From assembly GCA_028869175.1 (NCBI GenBank), contig JAGWTB010000007.1:1-55862 (forward strand): a stretch of 55,862 bases of DNA. Direction: 5' to 3'. Below are positions 6,781-15,023 of the stretch, piece after piece. The notes under the pieces were generated by a model. It saw only the letters and a list, made by a program, of their open reading frames with translations, was not told where the DNA came from and ran no database searches. Position 1 is the stretch's first letter; every line of letters starts with the position of its first letter. The position numbers and the translations under genes are program-made. This DNA is from Sphingomonadales bacterium (GTDB taxonomy: Bacteria; Pseudomonadota; Alphaproteobacteria; Sphingomonadales; Sphingomonadaceae).

Positions 6781-7017
6781 ATGCCACTCGAATCCGCCAT
6801 GATCCTCGCCGGAGCCTCGGTGTCTGCGGTCGCGGTGATCTCGCTTGCCTCGCTGCGCGGCTGGCAGGACTGGCTGGCGCTCAAGACCCGCGAACTGGAC
6901 CGCCTGCCGCGCGAGATCGAGGGCGGCGTTGGCCAGGGCATGGCACGGATCGAGATGGCCGACCTCAAGGAACGTATCCGCAAACTGGAAGCGATTGCGG
7001 CCGGGGTGGACCTTTAG
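6781..7017 (+). CDS. Small membrane/coiled-coil protein closing the psp operon
   Basis: 78 residues starting MPLESAMILAGASVSAVAVI, with one membrane helix at about 5-24 and an amphipathic region ending ADLKERIRKLEAIAAGVDL. The short KERIRKLEAI segment is a degenerate version of the ERVxxLERIV motif of the upstream proteins, so it may be a distant fifth family member. AAGGAGG lies about 12 bases before the ATG. A 23-base tandem duplication begins inside its stop codon. Confidence 0.75.
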   Translation: MPLESAMILAGASVSAVAVISLASLRGWQDWLALKTRELDRLPREIEGGVGQGMARIEMADLKERIRKLEAIAAGVDL

Positions 7018-7060
7018 CGCGCGGGCTCCGCCTGCCCTAGCGCGCGGGCTCCGCCTGCCC
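7015..7060. repeat. Perfect 23-base tandem duplication overlapping a stop codon
   Basis: The 23 bases at 7015-7037 are repeated exactly at 7038-7060 (each begins TAGCGCGCGGGCTCCGCCTG). The first copy includes the TAG stop of the preceding gene, and the second repeats that TAG. Two identical copies suggest recent slippage. Confidence 0.85.
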
Positions 7061-7071
7061 CAGCCCGCGCG
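7041..7071 (+). terminator. Hairpin after the psp operon
   Basis: CGCGCGGGCT (7041-7050) pairs perfectly with AGCCCGCGCG (7062-7071) around an 11-base loop. There is no T-run, so intrinsic termination is uncertain. Position between psp and sufE fits a transcript end. Confidence 0.4.
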
Positions 7072-7118
7072 CGTCCCCAAAGTTGCAACCCTGCGCAGCC
7101 GTGCTAAGTGCCCGCCGC

Positions 7119-7523
7119 ATGCGCAGCCTTGATGACATCCGCGAAGAGTATGAATTCCTCGACGGCGACGACCGCTATCGCCTGCTGATCGAACTGGGCC
7201 GCGCGCTGGAGCCGATGCCCGATGCGCTCAAGACCGATGCCACCATGGTGCGCGGTTGTTCGGCCAGTGTCTGGGTCTATCCGGCGCCGGGCAGCGATGG
7301 CCGCCTGCACTTCCTTGCCGACAGCAATGCCGCGATCACCAAGGGCATCGTCGCGCTGGTGCTGAGCGCCGTGCAGGACCGGCCCGCTGCCGAAGTGGCG
7401 GCGATGGACGTCGCGGCCGCGCTTGAACCGTTTGACCTGAAAAACCAGCTCAGTTCCAACCGCACCCAGGGCGTGCCCAACATGATCGCACTGATCCAGC
7501 AAACCGCCGCGCGGCTGGCCTGA
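7119..7523 (+). CDS. sufE: SufE, cysteine desulfurase sulfur acceptor
   Basis: SufE takes persulfide sulfur from SufS and passes it to the SUF scaffold for iron-sulfur cluster assembly. The 134-residue protein starts MRSLDDIREEYEFLDGDDRY and has the active cysteine in MVRGCSASVWV (Cys47), with C-terminal NRTQGVPNMI typical of the family. I chose the internal ATG; an upstream TTG adds twelve residues without family match. It stands alone here, convergent with tatC. Confidence 0.92.
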   Translation: MRSLDDIREEYEFLDGDDRYRLLIELGRALEPMPDALKTDATMVRGCSASVWVYPAPGSDGRLHFLADSNAAITKGIVALVLSAVQDRPAAEVAAMDVAAALEPFDLKNQLSSNRTQGVPNMIALIQQTAARLA

Positions 7524-7562
7524 TCGACGCTTGGGGCGCTGCGCTGTGCGCGCAGAAAAGCC

Positions 7563-8387
7563 TTAAGTCGGAGGCAGGGTAGGCGGCGTTTCGGCCGCAG
7601 TTTCCGCGCTCGCTTCTGCCGCCTGTTCCTTCGCCTCGCGCCGCTCGCCCAACCACATGACGATCAGCGAGCCTTCGAACAGCAGCAGCATCGGCACCAG
7701 CAGCATCAGCTGCGAAACCACGTCGGGCGGGGTAATCACCGCCGCAATCGCCGTGATCGCCACGATCACATAGCGCCGCATCGCGCTCAACTGCTTGCGG
7801 GTGACGATGCCGGCACGGTTGAGCAGCAGCAGCAACACCGGCAGCAGGAAGCTTATGCCGAAGGCGAGGATGAACTGCATCACCAGCCCGATATAGTCCC
7901 CGGCAGCCGGCAGCGCCTCGATGCTCAGCCCGCCCTTGTTGCCCTGGAAGCCGAGCATCCAGCGAAATGCGGTGGGCATGACGACAAAGTAGGCAAGGCT
8001 CGCCCCGGCGGTGAACAGGATAGGCGTGGCGAAGAGGAAGGGCAGGAAAGCCTTCTTCTCCTTGGCATAGAGCCCCGGCGCGACGAAGGCCCAGAGCTGG
8101 TTGGCGATCAATGGAAAGGCGAGGCAGAAGGCCCCGAACAGCGCCACCTTGATCTCGACGAAGAAGGCTTCGTAGAGCTTGGTATAGACCAGCTTGCCCT
8201 GCCCCGGCGGAAAGGCGGCGGTCAGCGGGCGGATCAGGAAGCCGAAGATGTTGCTGGCGAAATAGAGGCAGACCCCGAAGGCCGCCGCCAGTGCCAGGAT
8301 CGAGCGGATCAGGCGGCTGCGCAATTCGATCAGATGATCGAGCAGCGGCGCCTGGGTCTCGTCAATGTCGCTGACCGGGAATACCAT
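7563..8387 (-). CDS. tatC: Sec-independent protein translocase TatC
   Basis: TatC is the multi-spanning receptor that recognises twin-arginine signal peptides and, with TatA and TatB, exports folded proteins. The 274 residues contain the N-terminal signature PLLDHLIELRSRLIRSI, the PLTAAFPPGQGKLVYT segment, and six hydrophobic segments. The ATG lies eight bases after the tatB stop, preceded by GAGG; a TTG twelve bases upstream overlapping the tatB stop is an alternative. The Ala/Glu/Thr-rich C-terminal tail is variable in the family. Confidence 0.96.
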   Translation of the reverse strand: MVFPVSDIDETQAPLLDHLIELRSRLIRSILALAAAFGVCLYFASNIFGFLIRPLTAAFPPGQGKLVYTKLYEAFFVEIKVALFGAFCLAFPLIANQLWAFVAPGLYAKEKKAFLPFLFATPILFTAGASLAYFVVMPTAFRWMLGFQGNKGGLSIEALPAAGDYIGLVMQFILAFGISFLLPVLLLLLNRAGIVTRKQLSAMRRYVIVAITAIAAVITPPDVVSQLMLLVPMLLLFEGSLIVMWLGERREAKEQAAEASAETAAETPPTLPPT

Positions 8388-8395
8388 GGCGCGCC

Positions 8396-8755
8396 TCAAC
8401 CCGGACCGAGCGGCAACTGCGGTGCAGTTTCCGCCGCCTCCGCAACAACCGCAGGGGCGGCGGCGGGCGGTGCTTCGGTGGGCGCGTGGTCAGCCAGCAC
8501 GGGATCGACCGGCCCGGCCACCGGATGGGCCTTCATGATCGCCTCGTTCTGTTCACGCCACTTCTTCTCCATGTCCTCCAGTTCGGCCTCGCGGATCATC
8601 GTTTCAATGCCCGTGCGGAAGTGGCCGGAAATGCGGCGCATCTTGCCGATCCACCGCCCGGCGGTGCGCAGCGCCATGGGGAGGTCCTTCGGCCCGATCA
8701 CGACGATCGCCACGATCGCCGTGAACAGCATTTCATCCCAGCCGATGTCGAACAT
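8396..8755 (-). CDS. tatB: Sec-independent protein translocase TatB
   Basis: 119 residues. MFDIGWDEMLFTAIVAIVVI is the expected N-terminal membrane helix with the conserved glutamate, followed by GPKDLPMALRTAGRWIGKMR, the hinge and amphipathic helix shared by TatA/TatB. A Pro/Ala-rich tail ends the protein. It sits between tatA and tatC in the standard order and acts in the signal-peptide receptor complex. Confidence 0.95.
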   Translation of the reverse strand: MFDIGWDEMLFTAIVAIVVIGPKDLPMALRTAGRWIGKMRRISGHFRTGIETMIREAELEDMEKKWREQNEAIMKAHPVAGPVDPVLADHAPTEAPPAAAPAVVAEAAETAPQLPLGPG

Positions 8756-8782
8756 GGCGTCCCTCGCCTGCCGCGAGAGTGC

Positions 8783-9022
8783 TTACTGCGACCGGCCCTG
8801 ATCGACCGGAGCGGCCTGGGCGTCTACCGTGGCCTGCGAGGCAGGCGGGGTGATCTGCGCGGGCGGTGGGCTGGCGGGGCCATCGGCCTCTTCGGCCATG
8901 CCTTGCTTGAAGCTCTTGATGCCCTTGCCGAAGTCACCCATCATTTCGGAAATGCGGCCACGACCGAACAGCACCAGCACCACCAGCGCCAGAATGATCA
9001 GGTGGGGAAGCGACAGACCCAT
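8783..9022 (-). CDS. tatA: Sec-independent protein translocase TatA
   Basis: 79 residues: short membrane helix ([20 protein letters not shown]) and amphipathic helix ([18 protein letters not shown]) with the FGRG hinge typical of TatA, then a Pro/Ala/Gln-rich tail. TatA oligomers form the translocation pathway. First gene of tatABC, downstream of scpB. Confidence 0.94.
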   Translation of the reverse strand: MGLSLPHLIILALVVLVLFGRGRISEMMGDFGKGIKSFKQGMAEEADGPASPPPAQITPPASQATVDAQAAPVDQGRSQ

Positions 9023-9149
9023 CGAAATACTCCTGAAGTGCGACCAAAAGGCGCGTCACGCAGCGCCGTCGCCCCTGTTGCCTTCCATCTAGGCGCTTTC
9101 GGGCCAGTTTGCCAGTGCATATGGGGAATGGAGTGGGCGATTCAGGTCA

Positions 9150-9734
9150 TTACGCCGCATTGCCATCCGCCTGCCCTGCCGCGTCCATCGCCGCTTCGAG
9201 CGCGTCCTCTACCGGATCGAGCAGGCCGGCGGCGCGCAACTCGTCGATGCCGGGCAGGTCCTTGCGCGTGGCGAGGCCGAAATGGGCAAGGAATTCCGGG
9301 GTGGTGGCGTAGATCACCGGGCGACCCGGCACCTCGCGCCGACCCGCCACGCGCACCCAGCCGGCCTCCATCAGCACGTCGAGCGTGCCCTTGGCGGTCT
9401 GCACACCGCGAATCGATTCGATCTCGGCCCGGCTGACCGGCTCGTGATAGGCGACGATGGCCAGCACCTCGGTCGCCGCGCGCGACAGGCGGCGGACGTC
9501 CTCGCGCTCACGCCGCAGCAAATGCGCCATGTCGGGCGCGGTCTGGAAGTGCCAGCGCTTGCCGCGCTCAACCAGTTGAACCCCGCGCGCCGCATAGTGC
9601 TCCGCCAGTTCAGCAAGCGCGCCGCGCACGTCCGCGCCGCCAAGATGTTCGGCAATCGCCTCTGCCGTCATCGGCGCTTCGGCAGCGAACAGCGTCGCCT
9701 CCACGGCGCGGACAAGGTCGTCGGGGCGGCCCAT
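9150..9734 (-). CDS. scpB: Segregation and condensation protein ScpB
   Basis: ScpB is the winged-helix kite subunit that binds ScpA and Smc to form bacterial condensin. The 194-residue protein has LVRAVEATLFAAEAPMTAEA, LSRAATEVLAIVAYHEPVSR and EIESIRGV, followed by GRREVPGRPVIYATTPEFL, all family landmarks. The ATG shares one base with the scpA stop (TGATG); a TTG one codon upstream is possible. The operon continues into tatABC. Confidence 0.93.
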   Translation of the reverse strand: MGRPDDLVRAVEATLFAAEAPMTAEAIAEHLGGADVRGALAELAEHYAARGVQLVERGKRWHFQTAPDMAHLLRREREDVRRLSRAATEVLAIVAYHEPVSRAEIESIRGVQTAKGTLDVLMEAGWVRVAGRREVPGRPVIYATTPEFLAHFGLATRKDLPGIDELRAAGLLDPVEDALEAAMDAAGQADGNAA

Positions 9735-10540
9735 CAAGCGCGCACCCCGCGCAGGTGCAGTGGGCCGAAGGTTTCCTCCTGCCGCAGATCGGCCTTGCCG
9801 GTACGCGCAAGTTCGAGCGCGGCGACGAAGCTGGAAGCGAGCGCCGAGCGGCGCAGGCGCGGATCGGCATGAGGCGGCAGGAAATCGCGCAGTTCCATCC
9901 AGTCAAGCGAGACACCGAGCATCGCCGATACCCGGGTCAGCGCCGAATCGAGCGTCATCACCATGCGGTCGCGCACCATGTGCACCACCGGCGCGGTGCG
10001 CGCCTTGACCTGGCCGTAGGCCTGCAGCAGCGCAAACATGTCGCATTGCCACAGATGCTTGCGATCCACCCGCAATCCCTCGGGGGCACCGCGCGCGAAC
10101 ACGTCGCGCCCCAGCCGGTCGCGCCCCAGCAGCCGCGCCGCCGCATCGCGCATCGCGGCGAGGCGCTGCAGCCGCAATTGCAGGCGCAGCGCCAGTTCCT
10201 CGGGGCTGGGATCTTCCTGCTCCTCGCGCGGGAGCAGCATCGCCGACTTGAGGTAGGCGAGCCAGGCCGCCATCACGAGATAGTCCGCCGCCAGTTCCAG
10301 CCGCAGCGCCTCGGCGCGCTCGATATAGACAAGATACTGATCGACCAGATCAAGTATCGATATCCGGCGCAGATCCACCTTCTGCCGACGGGCGAGATCG
10401 AGCAGCAGATCGAGCGGGCCTTCCCAGCCGTCCAGCTCCAGATAGAGCGCCGAATCGTCGGTGGCGGCAGCGGCCGGCCCGGCCCAGTCCGCTTCATCGC
10501 CTTGCAGGGCGGCAGACGGGATCGCCAGTTCCCCGGTCAC
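9734..10540 (-). CDS. scpA: Segregation and condensation protein ScpA
   Basis: ScpA is the kleisin of the Smc-ScpAB condensin complex. The 268 residues contain the N-terminal motif LDGWEGPLDLLLDLARRQKV, the DLVDQYLVYIERAEALRLEL segment and a C-terminal winged-helix region. I start at a GTG whose sequence GTGA overlaps the nagZ stop, giving translational coupling; the longer upstream frame is nagZ read out of frame. Confidence 0.92.
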   Translation of the reverse strand: MTGELAIPSAALQGDEADWAGPAAAATDDSALYLELDGWEGPLDLLLDLARRQKVDLRRISILDLVDQYLVYIERAEALRLELAADYLVMAAWLAYLKSAMLLPREEQEDPSPEELALRLQLRLQRLAAMRDAAARLLGRDRLGRDVFARGAPEGLRVDRKHLWQCDMFALLQAYGQVKARTAPVVHMVRDRMVMTLDSALTRVSAMLGVSLDWMELRDFLPPHADPRLRRSALASSFVAALELARTGKADLRQEETFGPLHLRGVRA

Positions 10541-11559
10541 GCTCGCGCCTCGGCCAGGGCAAGCAGCGCATCGCGGGTGGCCAGTCGCTCGGCCTGCCGC
10601 GTGCGGTCGAAACGGGTCACATCGGTGAAGGCCAGCGCCCGTTCGAGCCGCACTGCCGCCGCCGGCGCCATCACCGGCAGGACCCTGGCGATGCCCACCA
10701 TGTCGTCCATCCGGCCCCAGCAATTGAGCGCCACGTCGCAGCCTGCCGCGATCGACCGGGCAGCGCGTTCGGGAATGGTGCCCGACAGCGCTTCCATGTC
10801 GAGATCGTCGGTCAGCAGCAAGCCGTCGAAGCCGATGCGGCGGCGAATGATCTGCTCGATCACCGTGGGCGACTGGGTGGCAGGCCGCTCCTTGTCCCAG
10901 GCAGTGAAGACGATATGCGCGGTCATGGCGACGGGGGCGTCAGCCAGAGTGCGGAACGGCGCAATGTCCACCTCGAGTTCGGCTTCGCTGACGGTGACGG
11001 TGGGCAGTTCCTTGTGGCTGTCCGCCCCGGCGCGGCCATGACCGGGCATATGTTTGACCACGCCGCAGACCCCGGCGCGCTCCAGCCCGTCAAGCACGGC
11101 ACGACCCAGCGCGGCAACGCGCCGCGGCTCGGTGCCCAGCGCGCGGTCGCCGATCACGTCATGGGCTCCGGGCTGGCGCACATCGAGCAGCGGCAGGCAA
11201 TCGACCGAAATTCCGGCCTCGGCCAGATCGAGCCCCAGTGCCTCGGCGTTGGCGCGGGCAGCTTCGATGGCGCTGGCGGGGGCGAGGTCCCACAGGTGAT
11301 CAAACGCCTGCCCTGCCGGGTAGGCCAGCCATTCGGGCGGCTTCATCCGCGAAACGCGGCCGCCTTCCTGGTCGATGCAGATGAACAACCGGCTGCGCCC
11401 GTGGATGCCGCGCAGTTCGTCAGTCAGCGCGCGCAGCTGGGCGCGGCTTTCGATGTTGCGGCCGAACAGGATGTAGCCTGCCGGATCGGCGTCGGCAAAA
11501 AACGCCCGCTCTTCAGCGGTGAGCGTGGTCCCTGACAGGCCGAAAATCGCTGGGGTCAT
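10537..11559 (-). CDS. nagZ: Beta-N-acetylhexosaminidase NagZ (GH3)
   Basis: NagZ removes GlcNAc from anhydromuropeptides during cell-wall recycling in the cytoplasm. The 340-residue protein has the GH3 signature VVKHMPGHGRAGADSHKELP, the CIDQEGGRVSRMKPP substrate loop, and the nucleophile aspartate region LLLTDDLDMEALSG. Start chosen at MTPAIFGLSG; the frame upstream is not family-like. It begins a nagZ-scpA-scpB-tat run often seen in alphaproteobacteria. Confidence 0.95.
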   Translation of the reverse strand: MTPAIFGLSGTTLTAEERAFFADADPAGYILFGRNIESRAQLRALTDELRGIHGRSRLFICIDQEGGRVSRMKPPEWLAYPAGQAFDHLWDLAPASAIEAARANAEALGLDLAEAGISVDCLPLLDVRQPGAHDVIGDRALGTEPRRVAALGRAVLDGLERAGVCGVVKHMPGHGRAGADSHKELPTVTVSEAELEVDIAPFRTLADAPVAMTAHIVFTAWDKERPATQSPTVIEQIIRRRIGFDGLLLTDDLDMEALSGTIPERAARSIAAGCDVALNCWGRMDDMVGIARVLPVMAPAAAVRLERALAFTDVTRFDRTRQAERLATRDALLALAEARA

Positions 11560-11693
11560 GGCAGGAGACGTCGCAGGAATGTGCGATTTTCGCAAGCGCG
11601 GGCACGGGCGGGGGTGTGGAAAGTGCGGGGAAACAGGCCGCGCGACATAGCCGGTGCCAGCCCTCCTCCATGGCGAGCCCCCGATCGCCTCAT

Positions 11694-11718
11694 GCCCCTC
11701 CCCCGAAGAAGAGGGGCG
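11694..11718. repeat. Fragment of the C/G-rich palindromic repeat family
   Basis: GCCCCTCCCCCGAAGAAGAG followed by GGGCGAGACTTC resembles one arm and flank of the repeat at 31288-31390, which also ends in GAGACTTC. It lies in the 175-base gap between the SPOR gene stop and the nagZ start, where no gene is seen. Confidence 0.5.
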
Positions 11719-11734
11719 AGACTTCAACCCACTT

Positions 11735-12493
11735 TCAGTTCTTCACCTGACAGGCGACACCCGCTGCCTTCAGCCGACCGCACAGCGCATTGGCGGCAGC
11801 GGCGTCAGCAGTGACGGCCTGCAGGCGATAGACCGTGCCGATGTCGGCCTTGCCCTCCAGCACGCGGTGATGGAGGCCGGAAAGCGCGGACTGGGCCTGC
11901 GACAGATGCGACCAGCCAGCCTCGGCGGCAGACTGTGACGAATAGGCACCGACCTGCACGCCGACGCCGCCGGTGGCAGGCGCTGCTACTGCTGCGGCGG
12001 GCGCAGCGCCGGGCTTGCCGGGAGCGGTGGCCGCGCCGGGCTTGGCGGCGGCACCGCTGGCGGATGCCGCCGGGCTTTCCTGGCCAAGCCGCGCGGGACG
12101 GTTCTGCCCTTCGGAGACGGCGAAGCTCGAATCGCCGGTGCCGTCAAACGTCTTGCCGCCGGGATGCTTCGGCGCTTCCTTGTAGGGATCGACCGGGGCA
12201 TCGATGGTGCTGCCATCGGCGACCAGCGCCGGATCGGGCGTGCGGTGGGAGGCCCACCAGATACCGCCGACAATCGCAGCCAGCGCGATCAGGCCGAGTA
12301 TCACAAAGCCCAGAATGCGACCGGTGTCGGCGCTTTCGTATTCGCCGTATTCCTCGTCGCCGCTGTCCAGCCAGGGGAGGTGTTCGTCCTCGTCAAACGC
12401 GAGACGCTCGGTTTCCAGGGGCTCGCCTTCGGCTTCCGCTTCCCAGGTATGAGGAGCTTCGCCCTCGATCCCGTTCTCGTCCCCTGCCGCCAT
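11735..12493 (-). CDS. SPOR-domain cell-envelope protein with one membrane helix
   Basis: SPOR domains bind denuded peptidoglycan glycans at the septum. The 252-residue protein has an acidic cytoplasmic N-terminus, one membrane helix (ILGFVILGLIALAAIVGGIW, about residues 60-79), a long Ala/Pro/Gly linker, and a C-terminal SPOR domain (VGVQVGAYSSQSAAEAGWSH ... YRLQAVTADAAAANALCGRL). Start is the ATG two bases after the argS stop; a GTG two codons upstream overlapping that stop is also possible. Position between argS and nagZ supports a division or cell-wall role. Confidence 0.88.
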   Translation of the reverse strand: MAAGDENGIEGEAPHTWEAEAEGEPLETERLAFDEDEHLPWLDSGDEEYGEYESADTGRILGFVILGLIALAAIVGGIWWASHRTPDPALVADGSTIDAPVDPYKEAPKHPGGKTFDGTGDSSFAVSEGQNRPARLGQESPAASASGAAAKPGAATAPGKPGAAPAAAVAAPATGGVGVQVGAYSSQSAAEAGWSHLSQAQSALSGLHHRVLEGKADIGTVYRLQAVTADAAAANALCGRLKAAGVACQVKN

Positions 12494-12495
12494 GA

Positions 12496-14241
12496 TCACA
12501 TTTCCTCTACCGCCGCGACGCCAAGAAGCGCCAGCCCGTTGCGCACAAGCTGCCCGATTTGCGCGGCAAGATAAAGCCTTGCCGCAGTCAGTTTACCGTC
12601 CTGTGCCACGATGAAGCGTTTTTCCGGCTTGTCGTTGCCAAGGTTCCAGTAACCATGCAGCGCTGCGGCAAGGTCATGCAGGAAGAAAGCGACCCGATGC
12701 GGCTCACGCGCGGTGGCGGCGGCTTCGACGAGGCGCGGGAACTGCGCGGCCAGCTTGATCAGGCCCAGTTCCTCCTCACCCAGCAGGGCAAGGTCGGTAT
12801 CGGCCGGCACAAACCCCTCCGCCGCGCCCTTGCGCAGGGTGGAGCGAATCCGGGCGTGGGCATATTGCACGTAGAACACCGGATTGTCCTTCGACGCTTC
12901 CACCACCTTGGCGAAATCGAAGTCCATCTGCGCCTCGGGCTTGCGGGTGAGCATGGTGAAACGCACCACGTCCTTGCCCACTTCACGCACGACATCGGCC
13001 AGTGTGACGAAAGTGCCCGCCCGTTTGGACATCTTCACTGGCTCGCCACCCCGCAACAGCTGCACCATCTGGACCAGCCGCACCTCGAACGGGGTCGGTT
13101 TGCCGTCCGCCCCGGTCATCGCCGCAACGGCGGCCTTGATCCGCTTGACCGTGCCGGCGTGGTCCGCCCCCCAGATGTCTACCAGCGCGTCGGCGCTCTG
13201 TGCCTTCTGGAAGTGATAGGCGAGGTCAGCGCCGAAATAGGTCCAGCTGCCATCGCTCTTGCGGATCGGGCGGTCCTGGTCGTCACCGAACTTCGTCGAG
13301 CGAAACAGCGGCAATTCCACCGGTTCCCAGTCTTCCGGCGTCTTGCCTTTGGGCGCTTCAAGCTGGCCGTCGTAGACCAGATCGTGCGCTCGCAGCCATG
13401 CCTCCGCTTCTTCGGGCTTACCGGCGGCCTGAAGCTCGGCCTCGGAGGAGAAGACCTCGTGCCTGATGCCGAGCAGGGCGAGATCATCCTTGATCATCAC
13501 CAGCATGGCGGCAACCGCACGGGTGCGGAACAGGTCGATCCATTCGGCCTCGGCGGCGCTGGCATAGGCATCGCCGAATTCGGCGGCGAGCGCCTGCCCC
13601 ACCGGCACGAGGTAATCCCCAGGATAGAGCCCCTCGGGAATCTCGCCCACGGCCTCGCCCAGTGCCTCGCGGTAGCGGATGTGCACCGAGCGGGCGAGCA
13701 CCTGCACCTGCGCGCCGGCGTCGTTGACATAGTATTCGCGAATGACCTTGTGCCCGGCAAACTCCAGCAGGCTCGCCAGTGCATCGCCCACTACCGCGCC
13801 GCGGCAGTGGCCCATGTGCATCGGCCCGGTGGGATTCGCCGAGACATATTCGACATTGATCACGCTGCCGCCGCCCATGGTCGAACGGCCATAGTCATCG
13901 CCCAGCGCGGCCACGGCCTTCAGTTCCGCCAGCCAGGCCGAAGGGGCAACGCGCAGATTGATGAAGCCGGGGCCAGCGATCTCTGCCGAGGTCACCTCAG
14001 CCAGCTTGCCCAGCTCCACCACCAGCGCCTCGGCCAGCGCACGCGGATTCATCGCCGCCGGCTTGGCGAGCACCATCGCCGCGTTGGTGGACAGATCGCC
14101 GTGGCTGGTATCGCGTGGCGGCTCGACGGTGACGGCAGCGCGGTTCAGCCCGGCGGGCAGTGTTCCCGCTGCGACAAGCGCATCGAGCGCGGCGGCGACG
14201 TGGCCGGCAAAGGCGGCGTGAAGCGTAAGGGTCTGGGACAT
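12496..14241 (-). CDS. argS: Arginyl-tRNA synthetase
   Basis: Class I aminoacyl-tRNA synthetase charging tRNA-Arg, 581 residues. The HIGH-type motif appears as SANPTGPMHMGH (HMGH at 142-145) and the KMSKS-type loop as VKMSKRAGTFVTL. The N-terminal Add-1 domain and C-terminal DALR anticodon-binding domain (ARIRSTLRKGAAEG onward) are present. Full length for the family. Confidence 0.97.
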   Translation of the reverse strand: MSQTLTLHAAFAGHVAAALDALVAAGTLPAGLNRAAVTVEPPRDTSHGDLSTNAAMVLAKPAAMNPRALAEALVVELGKLAEVTSAEIAGPGFINLRVAPSAWLAELKAVAALGDDYGRSTMGGGSVINVEYVSANPTGPMHMGHCRGAVVGDALASLLEFAGHKVIREYYVNDAGAQVQVLARSVHIRYREALGEAVGEIPEGLYPGDYLVPVGQALAAEFGDAYASAAEAEWIDLFRTRAVAAMLVMIKDDLALLGIRHEVFSSEAELQAAGKPEEAEAWLRAHDLVYDGQLEAPKGKTPEDWEPVELPLFRSTKFGDDQDRPIRKSDGSWTYFGADLAYHFQKAQSADALVDIWGADHAGTVKRIKAAVAAMTGADGKPTPFEVRLVQMVQLLRGGEPVKMSKRAGTFVTLADVVREVGKDVVRFTMLTRKPEAQMDFDFAKVVEASKDNPVFYVQYAHARIRSTLRKGAAEGFVPADTDLALLGEEELGLIKLAAQFPRLVEAAATAREPHRVAFFLHDLAAALHGYWNLGNDKPEKRFIVAQDGKLTAARLYLAAQIGQLVRNGLALLGVAAVEEM

Positions 14242-14304
14242 GGCAGGCCCGGTAGCCGCTTTACGCGAAAAATGAAATCCTCCGCGCCTGCCGGGGAAAA
14301 GGCT

Positions 14305-14955
14305 TTACCGCGTGGCGTTGTAGGTCAGCTGGCTCTGGTCAAGCTGGAAGCCCAGCAGCACCTCGAACGTCGCACGCGCCACGGCGGCCTTGACGTCCGG
14401 GGCCGACAGCGGATCGACTGCAGCGTCGGTATCGCCGGCCTTGCGCTTGCGGGTAATGCGCTCGCGCACTTCCGGCGGCAGGGTGGCTTCGCTCTTGTCG
14501 ATATAGGCCGAGCCGCTGCCGCTGGCGTGCGCGCGTTCCTGACCATCGGCGAAGTTCAGCGTCACGCTGCCCAGCCGCTTGGTGATCACCGCCGTGCCGC
14601 CGCGCAGCACGGTAACGAAGTAGGGCAGCGTCACCGTTCGCGCGCCGCGCACGTCGGTGCGGCGGGCCAGCACGTCAAACGTGGCGTTGCTGTAGACCTT
14701 CTCGCCGCTGTCATTGCACTGCTGGCGCACGTTGGTCATCGCCGCGACGACATCGATCGCACCGGCATCGGTTGCGCCGGGGGTCCGGAACAGGGTGACG
14801 TCACCGGTGTAGTCGGGAATGCCGACCGAGGGGCAGGCCCCGCGCACTGCGGTGATGCCCACGCCTTCCTCGACGACGATATCGCCCTTGGTCCGGCAAC
14901 CCGAAAGAGCGGCAAGCACGGCAACGGCAGCAAGCAGGCGGGTACGAGGCGTCAT
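14305..14955 (-). CDS. Putative outer-membrane lipoprotein, unknown function
   Basis: 216 residues with a lipoprotein signal: MTPRTRLLAAVAVLAALSGC, lipobox LSGC with Cys20. The mature part is beta-rich (ARTVTLPYFVTVLRGGTAVI, KRLGSVTLNFADG) with two further cysteines (ACPSVG and QQCNDSG) that could pair. No named domain recognised. It is separated by 63 bases from argS and is divergent from ispH. Confidence 0.8.
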   Translation of the reverse strand: MTPRTRLLAAVAVLAALSGCRTKGDIVVEEGVGITAVRGACPSVGIPDYTGDVTLFRTPGATDAGAIDVVAAMTNVRQQCNDSGEKVYSNATFDVLARRTDVRGARTVTLPYFVTVLRGGTAVITKRLGSVTLNFADGQERAHASGSGSAYIDKSEATLPPEVRERITRKRKAGDTDAAVDPLSAPDVKAAVARATFEVLLGFQLDQSQLTYNATR

Positions 14956-15023
14956 CGATGGATCCTTGGCAATGCGTGCACCTGCCCTAGCGGCGCGCGG
15001 CGCAAAGCGCTAGGGGGCGCAAG

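Noticed and set aside
7015..7060. Possible CRISPR-like repeat
   Set aside because: Only two adjacent units with no spacer; a simple tandem duplication.
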